Shown: positions 9,257 to 19,021 of the stretch, piece after piece | How the letters are laid out: each line of letters opens with the position of its first letter | How positions within the stretch are numbered: the first letter of the stretch is position 1 | Assembly: GCF_002443155.1 (NCBI RefSeq) | Contig: NZ_CP023667.1 | Coordinates: forward strand, 2,418,001-2,482,000 | From: Alcaligenes faecalis | GTDB taxonomy: Bacteria; Pseudomonadota; Gammaproteobacteria; Burkholderiales; Burkholderiaceae_B | Direction: 5' to 3' | Length of the DNA: 64,000 nucleotides | The notes under the pieces: model-generated | Database searches by the model: none | What the model was told of the DNA's origin: nothing | Seen by the model: the letters and a program-made list of their open reading frames with translations, nothing else | Made by a program: the position numbers and the translations under genes

Positions 9257-12040
9257 ATGTCAGACCAATCTGAACGCAAGACACTAAGCCTGAGCCCAGG
9301 CACTAAAAAGAAAGCCAGCAATGCGGAACCCCGCGTGCGCTCGGGTGCGCGCGCACGTGCGGCCAGCCTGCAGCAAGACCGCCAGGGCGGCCCCAAGCGC
9401 GAGTCCCGCCCCTACGTAGAGAAACGTGACCAGGAACGCCGTGAGCGCCCTGCTTTCAACCGCGACCGCACAGATCGCCCCCAATCGGGCGAGCGTCGCG
9501 AGTTTTCCGGTGAGCGTCGTGAGTTCTCCGGTGAGCGCCGCGAGCGTCCCGCATTCAACCGGGACCGTGACAGCCGCCCTCAAACGGGTGAACGTCGCGA
9601 ATTCTCCGGTGAACGCCGTGAGCGTCCCGCATTCGACCGCAACCGCGAAGGCCGTCCTCAATCGGGCGAACGTCGTGAGTTCTCCGGTGAACGCCGCGAA
9701 CGTCCAGCATTCAACCGTGACCGTGACAGCCGTCCACAATCGGGCGAACGTCGTGAGTTCTCTGGCGAACGCCGTGAGCGTCCAGCATTCAACCGTGACC
9801 GTGACAGCCGCCCTCAATCTGGCGAACGTCGCGAGTTCTCTGGTGAACGTCGTGAGCGCCCAGCATTCAACCGCGACCGTGACAGCCGTCCACAATCGGG
9901 CGAACATCGTGAGTTCTCTGGCGAACGCCGTGAACGCCCCGCATTCAACCGCGACCGTGACAGCCGTCCACAATCCGGTGAACGTCGTGAGTTCTCCGGT
10001 GAGCGCCGCGAACGTCCAGCATTCAACCGTGACCGTGACAGCCGTCCACAATCGGGCGAACGTCGTGAGTTCTCCGGCGAACGCCGCGAACGTCCCGCAT
10101 TCAACCGGGACCGTGACAGCCGACCACAATCGGGCGAACGTCGCGAATTCTCCGGTGAGCGCCGTGAGCGTCCCGCATTCAACCGTGACCGCGACAGCCG
10201 CCCACAATCGGGCGAACGTCGTGAGTTCTCTGGCGAACGCCGTGAGCGTCCCGCATTCGACCGCAACCGCGAAGGCCGTCCGCAATCGGGCGAGCGTCGT
10301 GAGTTCTCCGGTGAGCGCCGCGAGCGCCCCGCATTCGATCGCAACCGCGAAGGCCGTCCGCAATCGGGCGAGCGTCGTGAGTTCTCCGGTGAACGCCGTG
10401 AGCGTCCCGCATTCGATCGCAACCGCGAAGGCCGTCCGCAATCGGGCGAACGTCGTGAGTTCTCCGGTGAACGCCGTGAGCGTCCCGCATTCGACCGCAA
10501 CCGCGAAGGCCGTCCGCAATCGGGCGAACGTCGTGAGTTCTCCGGTGAGCGCCGCGAGCGCCCCGCATTCAACCGTGACCGCGACAGCCGCCCTCAAACG
10601 GGTGAACGCCGCAATTTCTCGGGTGAACGCCGCGAACGTCCGGCCTTCAAGAGCGACAATGAATCCTCGGAGCGTACCCCTGCCGGCAAGATGCCCAGCA
10701 AGCTTTTTAGCCCGGCAGGTGACTCCGATGCCTTTCCTCAGTATGTCTCGCCTATCCAGCGTGTAGACAGCCCCCAGGCCCCCAAGCCCGGTCAGCGCCT
10801 GCCCGATAGCAATATCGAGCAAAACGAGCGCGTCCAGGTCAAGGCCCTGCAAGGCGAACGCTACCGTCTGTTTGCTCCCTGCCCACAAGGGCTGGAAGAG
10901 GCGCTGTCGCTGGAACTGCAAGCACTGGGCTACGAGAACGTCCAAACCGGCCGTGCGGGTTGCCATTTTGACGCGGACTGGATCGGCGTCATGCGTGCCA
11001 ACCTGTCCTCGCGACTGGCGACACGCATTTTGCTGGAAGTCTCGCACGCTCCTGTCACCAACGAGGAAGACATTCTGGCCCTGGCCCGCGTGACTCCCTG
11101 GGAACGCTGGTTCGGCCCCGAGCAGACACTGCGTGTCGATACCTCGGCGGTACGCAGCCCCATGCAAAGCCTGCAGTACTGCAATCTGCGCGCCAAAGAC
11201 GGGATTTGTGACCGCCTGCGTGATCTGGAAGGTGCACGTCCTTCCATCGATACCGTACGCCCGGATGCCAAGGTGCATTTGTTCCTGGACGAGACCAGTG
11301 CCACCTTCTATCTGGACACCAGTGGCGAGTCCCTGTTCAAGCGCGGCTGGCGTCATGACAAGGGCGATGCGCCTTTGCGTGAAAACCTGGCAGCCGGCCT
11401 GCTGGCCCTGTCTGGCTGGGACCCCAGCAAGCCTTTGATCGACCCTTTCTGCGGTAGTGGCACGATTCTGATCGAAGCCGCCTGGATGGCTTTGGGAGCG
11501 CCTCCCGGAATCTGGCGCCCCTTCCACTTCGAGCGTCTGCGCTGCCACGATCAGCGTTTGTGGCGTGACATCAAGGACGAAGCGCGTTCCATGATCGCCC
11601 CTCGTCTGGATACGCCGCTGATTGGCTACGACATCAACCCCATCGTTCTGGATGCCGCCCGTTCCAACCTGGAACGCTCGCACCTGACGCTGGAGACGAT
11701 TCGCTTCGAGCAAGGCGATGCCCTGAAGATTCGTCCAGAAACAGAAGCCGGCTGGATTGTCACCAATCCTCCTTACGGCGAGCGTCTGGAACATCAGGAC
11801 GAGGACTTCTGGCCAAACTGGGCCAGCAACCTCAAGCAAAACTTCGCCAACTGGAGCGTGAACATGATCAGCAGCGACCTGGAGTTGCCGCGTCATATGC
11901 GCCTCAAGCCCAAGCGTCGTTACCCGCTGTACAACGGTGCTCTGGATTGCCGCCTGTTCTGCTTTGACATGGTTCCGGCCAGTTATCGCAATAACGAGGC
12001 AGCCTCGGACGCCAGCGAAGACTCGGCCAGCGCCGAATAA
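9257..12040 (+). CDS. THUMP-domain class I SAM RNA methyltransferase with long repeat N-terminus
   Basis: 927 residues. The C-terminal half resembles the N-terminal half of RlmKL, which makes N2-methylguanosine at 23S rRNA position 2445. Seen: a THUMP-type RNA-binding region from about residue 538 (FAPCPQGLEEALSLELQALG), the SAM-fold motif IDPFCGSGTILIEAAW near 728-744 and the catalytic NPPYGER near 836. Residues about 64-460 are a disordered-looking tandem repeat of 26 residues (see the repeat feature), rich in Arg, Glu and evenly spaced Phe, with net positive charge. A basic, low-complexity lead of about 60 residues comes first. The repeat probably adds nonspecific RNA or ribosome binding (inference). 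No second methyltransferase domain is present, so the rlmL label is not certain. It is followed by a 12-bp terminator hairpin. Confidence 0.87.
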   Translation: MSDQSERKTLSLSPGTKKKASNAEPRVRSGARARAASLQQDRQGGPKRESRPYVEKRDQERRERPAFNRDRTDRPQSGERREFSGERREFSGERRERPAFNRDRDSRPQTGERREFSGERRERPAFDRNREGRPQSGERREFSGERRERPAFNRDRDSRPQSGERREFSGERRERPAFNRDRDSRPQSGERREFSGERRERPAFNRDRDSRPQSGEHREFSGERRERPAFNRDRDSRPQSGERREFSGERRERPAFNRDRDSRPQSGERREFSGERRERPAFNRDRDSRPQSGERREFSGERRERPAFNRDRDSRPQSGERREFSGERRERPAFDRNREGRPQSGERREFSGERRERPAFDRNREGRPQSGERREFSGERRERPAFDRNREGRPQSGERREFSGERRERPAFDRNREGRPQSGERREFSGERRERPAFNRDRDSRPQTGERRNFSGERRERPAFKSDNESSERTPAGKMPSKLFSPAGDSDAFPQYVSPIQRVDSPQAPKPGQRLPDSNIEQNERVQVKALQGERYRLFAPCPQGLEEALSLELQALGYENVQTGRAGCHFDADWIGVMRANLSSRLATRILLEVSHAPVTNEEDILALARVTPWERWFGPEQTLRVDTSAVRSPMQSLQYCNLRAKDGICDRLRDLEGARPSIDTVRPDAKVHLFLDETSATFYLDTSGESLFKRGWRHDKGDAPLRENLAAGLLALSGWDPSKPLIDPFCGSGTILIEAAWMALGAPPGIWRPFHFERLRCHDQRLWRDIKDEARSMIAPRLDTPLIGYDINPIVLDAARSNLERSHLTLETIRFEQGDALKIRPETEAGWIVTNPPYGERLEHQDEDFWPNWASNLKQNFANWSVNMISSDLELPRHMRLKPKRRYPLYNGALDCRLFCFDMVPASYRNNEAASDASEDSASAE
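9446..10636 (+). repeat. Tandem 78-bp coding repeat, about 15 copies
   Basis: Units start at 9446 (99 bp, because a 7-codon ERREFSG piece is doubled) and then every 78 bp exactly from 9545 to 10637, where the series decays. The 26-residue unit runs RERPAF...RPQSGERREFSGER. Two subtypes alternate in blocks: NRDRDS and DRNREG. The order is N, N, D, N x7, D x4, N. Synonymous changes (CGT/CGC, CCA/CCC) differ between units, so the array is not a freshly made duplication. Long frames on both strands here are by-products of the repeat. Confidence 0.97.
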
Positions 12041-12065
12041 GCCTCAAGCAGTCTTGTACAAGGCG

Positions 12066-12107
12066 ACAAGGGCCAAGTCCATGAAAATGGCTTGGCCCTT
12101 GTTTATT
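12066..12107 (+). terminator. Intrinsic terminator after the RNA methyltransferase
   Basis: Perfect 12-bp stem ACAAGGGCCAAG / CTTGGCCCTTGT (12066-12077 with 12091-12102), extended inward by CCA/TGG across a one-base bulge, then TTATT. Confidence 0.75.
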
Positions 12108-12256
12108 GGGATAAGCCCCCCATCTATCTTGAGTACTTTTCCACCCTTTTGGGGCCCGCCCGACTCCAGGCCTTCTGTTCCAGCCCTGAACCGGCAGCAT
12201 TCCGTTAGGCGGCGATATACGCGATAATGGCAGTCTTCCCTGCCTCAAGACGCACC

Positions 12257-12775
12257 ATGACACCCACATTCACCACTCCTGGCCGCTGGCGACGCTTTGC
12301 CTGCATGATGTATGAATCCATCCTGCTGTTTGGCGTTATTTTCACCACCGGCTATCTGTTTGATACCTTGACCCAAAGCCGTAGCGGCCTGGATCTGCGT
12401 CATGTGCGTCAGGTCGTTCTGTTTATCGCGCTGGGGATTTATTTCGTGCTGTGCTGGCGCAAAGTAGGCCAGACCCTGCCCATGAAAACCTGGCACATGC
12501 GCCTGGTGAACGAGCAAGGCCAGATTCCTGCCCTGCCTACCTTGCTGCTGCGTTATATTCTGTTATGGCCCCTGCCTTTGCTGGGGGCTTTGCTGGTTCA
12601 GCTTCTGTCTGTCTACACAGGCTATGCGTCCACGGACCTTCTGATCGTGTTTACGCCTTTCCTGAACTTTATCTGGACCTGGTTCGACAAGGACCAGCAG
12701 TTCCTGCACGACCGTCTTAGCAAGACTCGTCTGATCGATGCGCGCCCTACCCGTGTTACTTCGGCAGCCACCTGA
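12257..12775 (+). CDS. RDD family membrane protein
   Basis: 172 residues with three to four predicted membrane helices. Seen: RRFACMMYESILLFGVIF (the R and D/E of the RDD signature in helix 1), KVGQTLPMKTWHMRLVNEQG between helices (typical RDD linker) and FDKDQQFLHDRLSKTRLI near the C-terminus. RDD proteins are poorly understood; some are proposed transporters. The frame is open to an ATG at 12227, but the ATG at 12257 gives the usual family N-terminus. The gene stands alone ahead of hslO with a 43-bp gap. Confidence 0.8.
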   Translation: MTPTFTTPGRWRRFACMMYESILLFGVIFTTGYLFDTLTQSRSGLDLRHVRQVVLFIALGIYFVLCWRKVGQTLPMKTWHMRLVNEQGQIPALPTLLLRYILLWPLPLLGALLVQLLSVYTGYASTDLLIVFTPFLNFIWTWFDKDQQFLHDRLSKTRLIDARPTRVTSAAT

Positions 12776-12818
12776 GCAGGCAGGCTGCCTCTTCATTTTT
12801 TAGTAGTACAGCAAAGTC

Positions 12819-13730
12819 ATGACCGACATTTTAAAAAAATACCTGTTCGCCGACCAAAGCACACGAGCCCAGATTGTTCACCTTGAGCAAGCCTGGCAAA
12901 TGGGTCTGGAACATCAGCACTACCCTGCCTGCATCCGCGACTTGCTGGGCGAGCTGGTGGCCGCCTCGGTGCTCCTGGCGGGCAACCTCAAGTTTGACGG
13001 CTCCCTGATTTTGCAAATCCAGGGGGATGGCCCAATTGCCTTGCTGGTGGTGGAGTGCACCTCGGACATGGATATACGTGCAACGGTCTCGCTGCGCGAG
13101 AACCATCCCGTGCCTCAAACCGGCACCTTGCAAACCCTGCTGAACCCGCAAGGTCAAGGCCGCTTCACTGTGGTGCTGGCTCCGCGTCAAAGCAGCAAGG
13201 ATTTCCGTCCTTACCAAGGCGTGGTGCCTCTGGAAGGCGAGACCGTTGCCGAAGTTCTGCAAACCTATATGCGCACCTCCGAGCAGCTGGATACCCACCT
13301 GTGGCTGGCTGCCGACGAGAACCGTTGTGCAGGTCTGTTGCTGCAACGCATCCCGCCCCAAGGCGGCCACAGTCTGGCTCAGAACCTGGACACCTGGGAG
13401 CGGGCCCTGGCGTTGGGCTCCACCGTCCAGACGCAAGAATTGCTGCAACTGGATAGCGACACCTTGATTCACCGCCTGTTCTGGGAAGAAGACCTGCAAG
13501 TCTTTGAACCTCAGTCCGTGCGCTGGCATTGCCCCTGTTCCCGTCAACGCGTCAGCAATATGCTGCGCATGCTGGGACGGGAAGAAATCGAGCAAATGCT
13601 GGCCGAGCAAGACACCATCAATGTGTCCTGCAACTTCTGCGGCAAGCCCTATCAGTACGACGCAATTGATTGCGCGTCCCTGTTTGTCGACAAGGGCGAT
13701 ACCCAACCGGGTGACGATACCCTGCACTAA
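12819..13730 (+). CDS. hslO: Redox-regulated chaperone Hsp33
   Basis: Cytoplasmic holdase chaperone switched on by oxidative unfolding. 303 residues. Seen: the N-terminal core (DLLGELVAASVLLAGNLKFDG, LLVVECTSD, YQGVVPLEG) and the C-terminal zinc switch with the CxC pair in WHCPCS (near residue 238) and the CxxC pair CNFC (near 270). All four zinc cysteines are present, so the redox switch should work. It ends at a strong terminator that overlaps the start of the next gene. Confidence 0.95.
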   Translation: MTDILKKYLFADQSTRAQIVHLEQAWQMGLEHQHYPACIRDLLGELVAASVLLAGNLKFDGSLILQIQGDGPIALLVVECTSDMDIRATVSLRENHPVPQTGTLQTLLNPQGQGRFTVVLAPRQSSKDFRPYQGVVPLEGETVAEVLQTYMRTSEQLDTHLWLAADENRCAGLLLQRIPPQGGHSLAQNLDTWERALALGSTVQTQELLQLDSDTLIHRLFWEEDLQVFEPQSVRWHCPCSRQRVSNMLRMLGREEIEQMLAEQDTINVSCNFCGKPYQYDAIDCASLFVDKGDTQPGDDTLH

Positions 13731-13789
13731 GCAAAAACCACTACGAGGGACTACGCCCGCACAAGTCCTTCTACCGAACCAAAAGACAG

Positions 13790-13828
13790 TCAGCCATGAT
13801 GGCAACATCATGGCTGATTCTTTTTCTT
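13790..13828 (+). terminator. hslO terminator hairpin overlapping the next start codon
   Basis: Perfect 12-bp stem (13790-13801 with 13806-13817) closed by a GCAA tetraloop, followed by TTCTTTTTCTT. The ATG of the downstream TadE-like frame (13810) lies within the 3' arm, so transcription termination and translation initiation signals overlap. Confidence 0.75.
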
Positions 13829-14637
13829 CACCCCAGCATCAATCCGGTTTGGCAGGCGCTCACATCATGGGCGCCCTGCTTGCGATCATCCTGCTGAGCT
13901 GGCTAGTGCTGGACGTGCTGACGCTGTACTCCTTGCGCGTACGCCTACAGCACAGCCTGTTGCAGGCAGCTCGTCAGGCCAGCATGCATCATGCCCAGCC
14001 TGAAACCATTGCCCTGGCATTCAGCCAAACACTGACTGCTGCCAAAGTGCCACTGCACGATCAATGGCAGATCCAGATCCTGTCGCCCTCACCACAGGCT
14101 TTTATGCTGCATGGCAGGCCTTCCCGGCTTCATGAGGGGCGCACAAGCATTACCCAGGGCTGGCAGGCGCAACAAGCGGATCAAGCCAGCCACGGCGGCC
14201 CCAGCATCTACCAGGCCAACACATTGCACTTGTACCTGCTCTATGCCCATAAGCCGGGCCCTCTTTCCTTGCTTCGCCTGCTACCCAAGCTTGCTGCCAG
14301 CATGCCTGGCCCTTCGGGTTCGGCAGCGGTCTGGCTCCGCCTGGAAATCAGGCACCCCATGCAGTCTGATGCCGTGCAGTGGGATGACTTGGCTGATGGT
14401 CGGGTCGTCTATGCCCAGCAGACTGAAAACGAGCTTGCCTTGCCAGTTTCCCAAACAGGCTGGTCCACAGATCTGGAGCCAGCAGAACCGCCATCACCGG
14501 ACGGGGATGGCCGTCTGCCATCAAGGGATGGCCCTGCTCAAGGATCAGGTGATGCTTCCCCTTCTCCAGGGCCTGCCGCCCCCACACCAGACTCAGGAGG
14601 AGCTGACTACTCACCTCCAAACCCTGCTTGCTACTAA
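13810..14637 (+). CDS. TadE-like single-helix membrane protein, probable frame switch near the 3' end
   Basis: Not recognised with certainty. The 275-residue frame begins with a short polar segment, then a membrane helix (GALLAIILLSWLVLDVL), then an amphipathic run (RVRLQHSLLQAARQASMHH) and a mixed domain. That is the architecture of TadE-like pilus-assembly pseudopilins, but no other tad genes are near. Third-position G/C supports this frame up to about 14470; beyond that its codons become A/T-ending and the protein turns into Pro/Ser/Gly-rich low complexity, while the +1-shifted frame becomes G/C-ending and protein-like to 14710. Either the sequence has a frameshift or a second small gene overlaps. 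An alternative start is the ATG at 13867. Confidence 0.5.
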   Translation: MADSFSSPQHQSGLAGAHIMGALLAIILLSWLVLDVLTLYSLRVRLQHSLLQAARQASMHHAQPETIALAFSQTLTAAKVPLHDQWQIQILSPSPQAFMLHGRPSRLHEGRTSITQGWQAQQADQASHGGPSIYQANTLHLYLLYAHKPGPLSLLRLLPKLAASMPGPSGSAAVWLRLEIRHPMQSDAVQWDDLADGRVVYAQQTENELALPVSQTGWSTDLEPAEPPSPDGDGRLPSRDGPAQGSGDASPSPGPAAPTPDSGGADYSPPNPACY

Positions 14638-14710
14638 TCGCCGAGCCAGCCAGAGGGCGGTGGCGGGTGGCGGGTGGCGGCAGCATAGGACGCGATCAAC
14701 GCATTCCTGA
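14507..14710 (+). CDS. Shifted-frame 3' continuation or small overlapping gene
   Basis: In the frame shifted by +1 relative to the TadE-like gene, codons from about 14450 to 14710 show strong G/C at third positions and encode a helical, charged stretch (MALLKDQVMLPLLQG, then TQEELTTHLQTLLATNRR). The ATG at 14507 is preceded by ACGGGG. It is either the true C-terminus of the upstream gene after a frameshift or a separate 67-residue protein. No family recognised. It ends in a GGCGGGT mini-repeat (14662-14680). Confidence 0.3.
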   Translation: MAVCHQGMALLKDQVMLPLLQGLPPPHQTQEELTTHLQTLLATNRRASQRAVAGGGWRQHRTRSTHS

Positions 14711-14848
14711 CCCAAGCGGGAAACAGACTTACAGTCGCCGCAATAAGCAGTTGTGGCCGTAGTCGGGACAGCAATAAGGGAACAAAGAAGAATGATCAGA
14801 AAGGAACTGGCTGCTCAGCCGTTCCAGCAGCGCCTTGCACGCTACTTC

Positions 14849-15154
14849 TTAACGTGGGCTGCTTGTCGTGGTAGCCGAACCACCGGGAGGCACGATCTGC
14901 ACAAAGATCTCGCCTTCACGCATCATGCCAAACTCGCTACGGGCGCGCTCTTCAACTGCGTGGGTACCCGAACGCAAATCCTGAACCTCGGCCAGCAAGG
15001 CGTTATTACGCGCTGTCAGGGCCTCGTTGGTCTCTTTTTGCGCGACCAGCCTGGTCTGCATTTGCCGTACGTCCAGCCAACCGCCTTTGCCCCACCATAA
15101 AGCGTAATGGGTTACCAGGGTCAAACACAGCAGGAGCAGAACGATCAGGCGCAT
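14849..15154 (-). CDS. ftsB: Cell division protein FtsB
   Basis: Bitopic divisome protein that pairs with FtsL and FtsQ. 101 residues. Seen: a short cytoplasmic start, one membrane helix (LIVLLLLCLTLVTHYALW), then a periplasmic coiled coil (LVAQKETNEALTARNNALLAEV) and the conserved ERARSEFGMMREGEIFVQIV segment. The start is the ATG at 15154, which puts the helix directly at the N-terminus as in the family. It lies 45 bp behind eno on the same strand; eno-ftsB is a conserved neighbour pair. Confidence 0.93.
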   Translation of the reverse strand: MRLIVLLLLCLTLVTHYALWWGKGGWLDVRQMQTRLVAQKETNEALTARNNALLAEVQDLRSGTHAVEERARSEFGMMREGEIFVQIVPPGGSATTTSSPR

Positions 15155-15199
15155 GGTGATATAAGAACCGGGTCTTGCGACCCGGTTCATCAAACAGAA

Positions 15200-16840
<1,641 letters not shown>

Positions 16841-17293
16841 TCAAAGTAAATCTTTGTCGGCTGCTTTCAACAAGGCGCTTTCCCAGTTGCCCAGCAAGGT
16901 AATCAACTGGTTCAGGTCCTGATCGGAGAAGTCTTGCAGCATGGCCTCCACCAGGCGACGGCGACGCGGCAAGGTGGCCTCGACCAGCTCACGACCAGCT
17001 GGACTGAGGCGCACATTGGTCAGCCGATTGTCCTGCTCGTCCGTGAAACGCTCGACCAGTCCCAAAGACTCAATGTTCTTCAACTGCCGTGTCACCGCAG
17101 CCGGATCAATGCGCAGCAAGCGCACCAATTGCTTTTGAGACAGGCAACCGTCCTCTTGGTACAGGCAAATCAGGACACGCCAGCGTGGCAAGGGCATGCC
17201 CAACTGCTGATCAAACGCCGCCATCAGACTGCGATACGTGCGCCCCAGTTGCTGAGCCGCTTGAAGTTGCGGAAATTCATTCATCATGTTCAA
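16841..17293 (-). CDS. MarR-family transcriptional regulator
   Basis: 150 residues with a winged-helix DNA-binding domain. Seen: WRVLICLYQEDGCLSQKQLVRLLRID, the recognition-helix region PAAVTRQLKNIESLGLVERF, and the wing TDEQDNRLTNVRLSPAGREL, whose D-x-R-x-x motif is conserved in MarR proteins. Its ATG overlaps the stop of the upstream efflux gene by 4 bp, so the two are translationally coupled. It probably represses this operon, released by a compound the pump exports, through the palindrome at 18864-18890 (inference from position and symmetry). Confidence 0.9.
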   Translation of the reverse strand: MNMMNEFPQLQAAQQLGRTYRSLMAAFDQQLGMPLPRWRVLICLYQEDGCLSQKQLVRLLRIDPAAVTRQLKNIESLGLVERFTDEQDNRLTNVRLSPAGRELVEATLPRRRRLVEAMLQDFSDQDLNQLITLLGNWESALLKAADKDLL

Positions 17294-18858
17294 GACTGTT
17301 CTTGACGATTAAATCGTATCGGCGGCACTTTACGCACCCAATAAAAGCACCAGACTATCAGCAGCAAGGTCACGGCCATCCCCATATTGACGGCATGTGC
17401 CAGGGCATCGCGGGCCAAGCCCAGATACATCTGGCCGTCCTGCCCCGCCTGCTCCAGAAATTGTGTCTGCTGGCTCACACTCATCAAGACCTGCGGGTCT
17501 TGCAGCGAATTCACCAGACTGGCAGGCAAAGTCGTCAATTGCGTGCGGATGGCTTCACCATACTGGTAGTTGATCAGAGTTCCCACGACAGCGGTTCCCA
17601 ACATGCCCCCCACCATGCGCATGGACTGTAGCATGGCCGTGGCAATCCCCAGCATGGAGCGCTCTACAATTTCCTGCGCAAACACGGTCAGATTCGGCAT
17701 GATGCAGCCAACCCCGGTGCCGGCAATGGTGGCATACAACACAAAATGCCAATGAGGGTCGGTTTTCTTGATAAACACCATACCCAGACAAGCAATCGTC
17801 AATAGCACCAGCCCCAAATACAGCATCAGGGTAGGACGACGCAGACGCGTAATCGTACGGCCATTAATGATACTGCCCACGGTAATGAACACGACCAAGG
17901 GGGTGATCAATAAACCGGCTGTTTGAGGTCGCAGACCGTAGCCCCCCTGCAGCAATAAAGGCGCGTAGAACAAGAGTCCGAACAGGATAAAGCCCAAACC
18001 CGCAGACAGAACCAGCAAAGAGAATTGAGCGGGGCTACTGAACAGAATCAAAGGCAGCAAGGGTTCCGCAACCCGTCGCTCCCAAGTCACCAGCAGGACA
18101 AAAGCCGCCACACTGCACAACCCCAGCAAGACCATCAGATAACTGCCGCCATATTGAGGCAGCAGCTCTACCAGCAGCTGAATACAGGCCAAACCGACCA
18201 TCAACAAAAAAGCACCCAAATAGTCCATGCGGACCTGGGTTTGACGAAAGTGACGGATCTGCGGCAAGTAACGATAGACAAAATAAAGGCTGAGCAAGCC
18301 GACAGGCAAATTCACATAAAACACGGAGCGCCAGCCGTAGTGCTCAGTCAGAATTCCACCCAGAAAAGGCCCTATCCCGTTCGCAATCCCGAAGGACGCG
18401 CTCAGCATCACTTGCCAGCGCAAACGCACACGAGGATCGGGAAACAGATCTGGTACACAGGCAAACGCCGTCCCGACCAGCATGCCCCCGGCTATCCCCT
18501 GCAAGGCACGAGCCAATACCAGTTGCAACATGCTTTGCGCCATGCCACAAAGCACGGACGCCAGGGTAAACAAGACAATGGACACCAGCACAAAACGGCG
18601 GCGTCCGTAAAAATCCCCCAGGCGACCAAAAATAGGAACGGTAATCACCGAAGTCAGCAAATACGCTGTTGCCACCCAGGCATACAGCTCAAAACCATGT
18701 AGTTCGGACACGATGGTGGGCAAGGCTGTCCCGACCACGGTCTGATCGATGGCCACCAACATCACCACAAAGCACAGACCCATCATCGCCAGTATGGATT
18801 CCGTGACTGACAAGACACGCCCTGGCGTTTTTTGTGCTGCTTCCGATGCGTTTACCAT
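17290..18858 (-). CDS. DHA2-family (EmrB/QacA-type) multidrug efflux MFS transporter
   Basis: 522 residues, with the 14-helix arrangement of the DHA2 drug:H+ antiporters. Seen: LDQTIVGTALPTI-type motif as AIDQTVVGTALPTIV in helix 1, motif A as FGRLGDFYGRRRFVL, the RALQGIAGGMLVGTAFA helix-4 region and motif C-like SFGIANGIGPFLGGIL. No EmrA-type periplasmic adaptor is adjacent, so it may act across the inner membrane only. First gene of a two-gene operon with the MarR regulator. A 27-bp palindrome ends 6 bp before its start codon. Confidence 0.92.
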   Translation of the reverse strand: MVNASEAAQKTPGRVLSVTESILAMMGLCFVVMLVAIDQTVVGTALPTIVSELHGFELYAWVATAYLLTSVITVPIFGRLGDFYGRRRFVLVSIVLFTLASVLCGMAQSMLQLVLARALQGIAGGMLVGTAFACVPDLFPDPRVRLRWQVMLSASFGIANGIGPFLGGILTEHYGWRSVFYVNLPVGLLSLYFVYRYLPQIRHFRQTQVRMDYLGAFLLMVGLACIQLLVELLPQYGGSYLMVLLGLCSVAAFVLLVTWERRVAEPLLPLILFSSPAQFSLLVLSAGLGFILFGLLFYAPLLLQGGYGLRPQTAGLLITPLVVFITVGSIINGRTITRLRRPTLMLYLGLVLLTIACLGMVFIKKTDPHWHFVLYATIAGTGVGCIMPNLTVFAQEIVERSMLGIATAMLQSMRMVGGMLGTAVVGTLINYQYGEAIRTQLTTLPASLVNSLQDPQVLMSVSQQTQFLEQAGQDGQMYLGLARDALAHAVNMGMAVTLLLIVWCFYWVRKVPPIRFNRQEQS

Positions 18859-18863
18859 TTCTA

Positions 18864-18890
18864 TTGACCATGCAATTATTGCCTAGTCAA
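18864..18890. promoter_or_regulatory. 27-bp palindrome, probable MarR operator
   Basis: TTGAC-N3-GCAAT-N-ATTGC-N3-GTCAA, symmetric about position 18877. The left-most arm on the minus strand doubles as a -35-like TTGACT. Size and symmetry fit a dimeric winged-helix repressor; it lies between the efflux start (18858) and the divergent short-chain dehydrogenase (19022), so it could control both. The symmetry is directly seen; the binding protein is inferred. Confidence 0.65.
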
Positions 18891-19021
18891 CTATTTTACG
18901 AGCGAGTGAAAAACCTGACAAGCCATGCCTGAATCAAACCCCATCCCACTATCCCGGTACACAATGGCAATCATTCGGAGAGCCAGGCTTTCCAAACAAA
19001 TCTGCCCCACAGGAAAACCGT

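Noticed and set aside
9446..10636. CRISPR array
   Set aside because: The units are contiguous, in frame and coding, with no variable spacers.
9426..10766. 446-codon frame on the plus strand in the repeat
   Set aside because: Shadow of the 78-bp repeat in another frame; the in-frame methyltransferase explains the region.
9284..11896. Long 870-codon open frame on the minus strand across the RNA methyltransferase
   Set aside because: It is an artefact of the repetitive, G/C-rich repeat with period divisible by three; product is low complexity and there is no ribosome site or family likeness.
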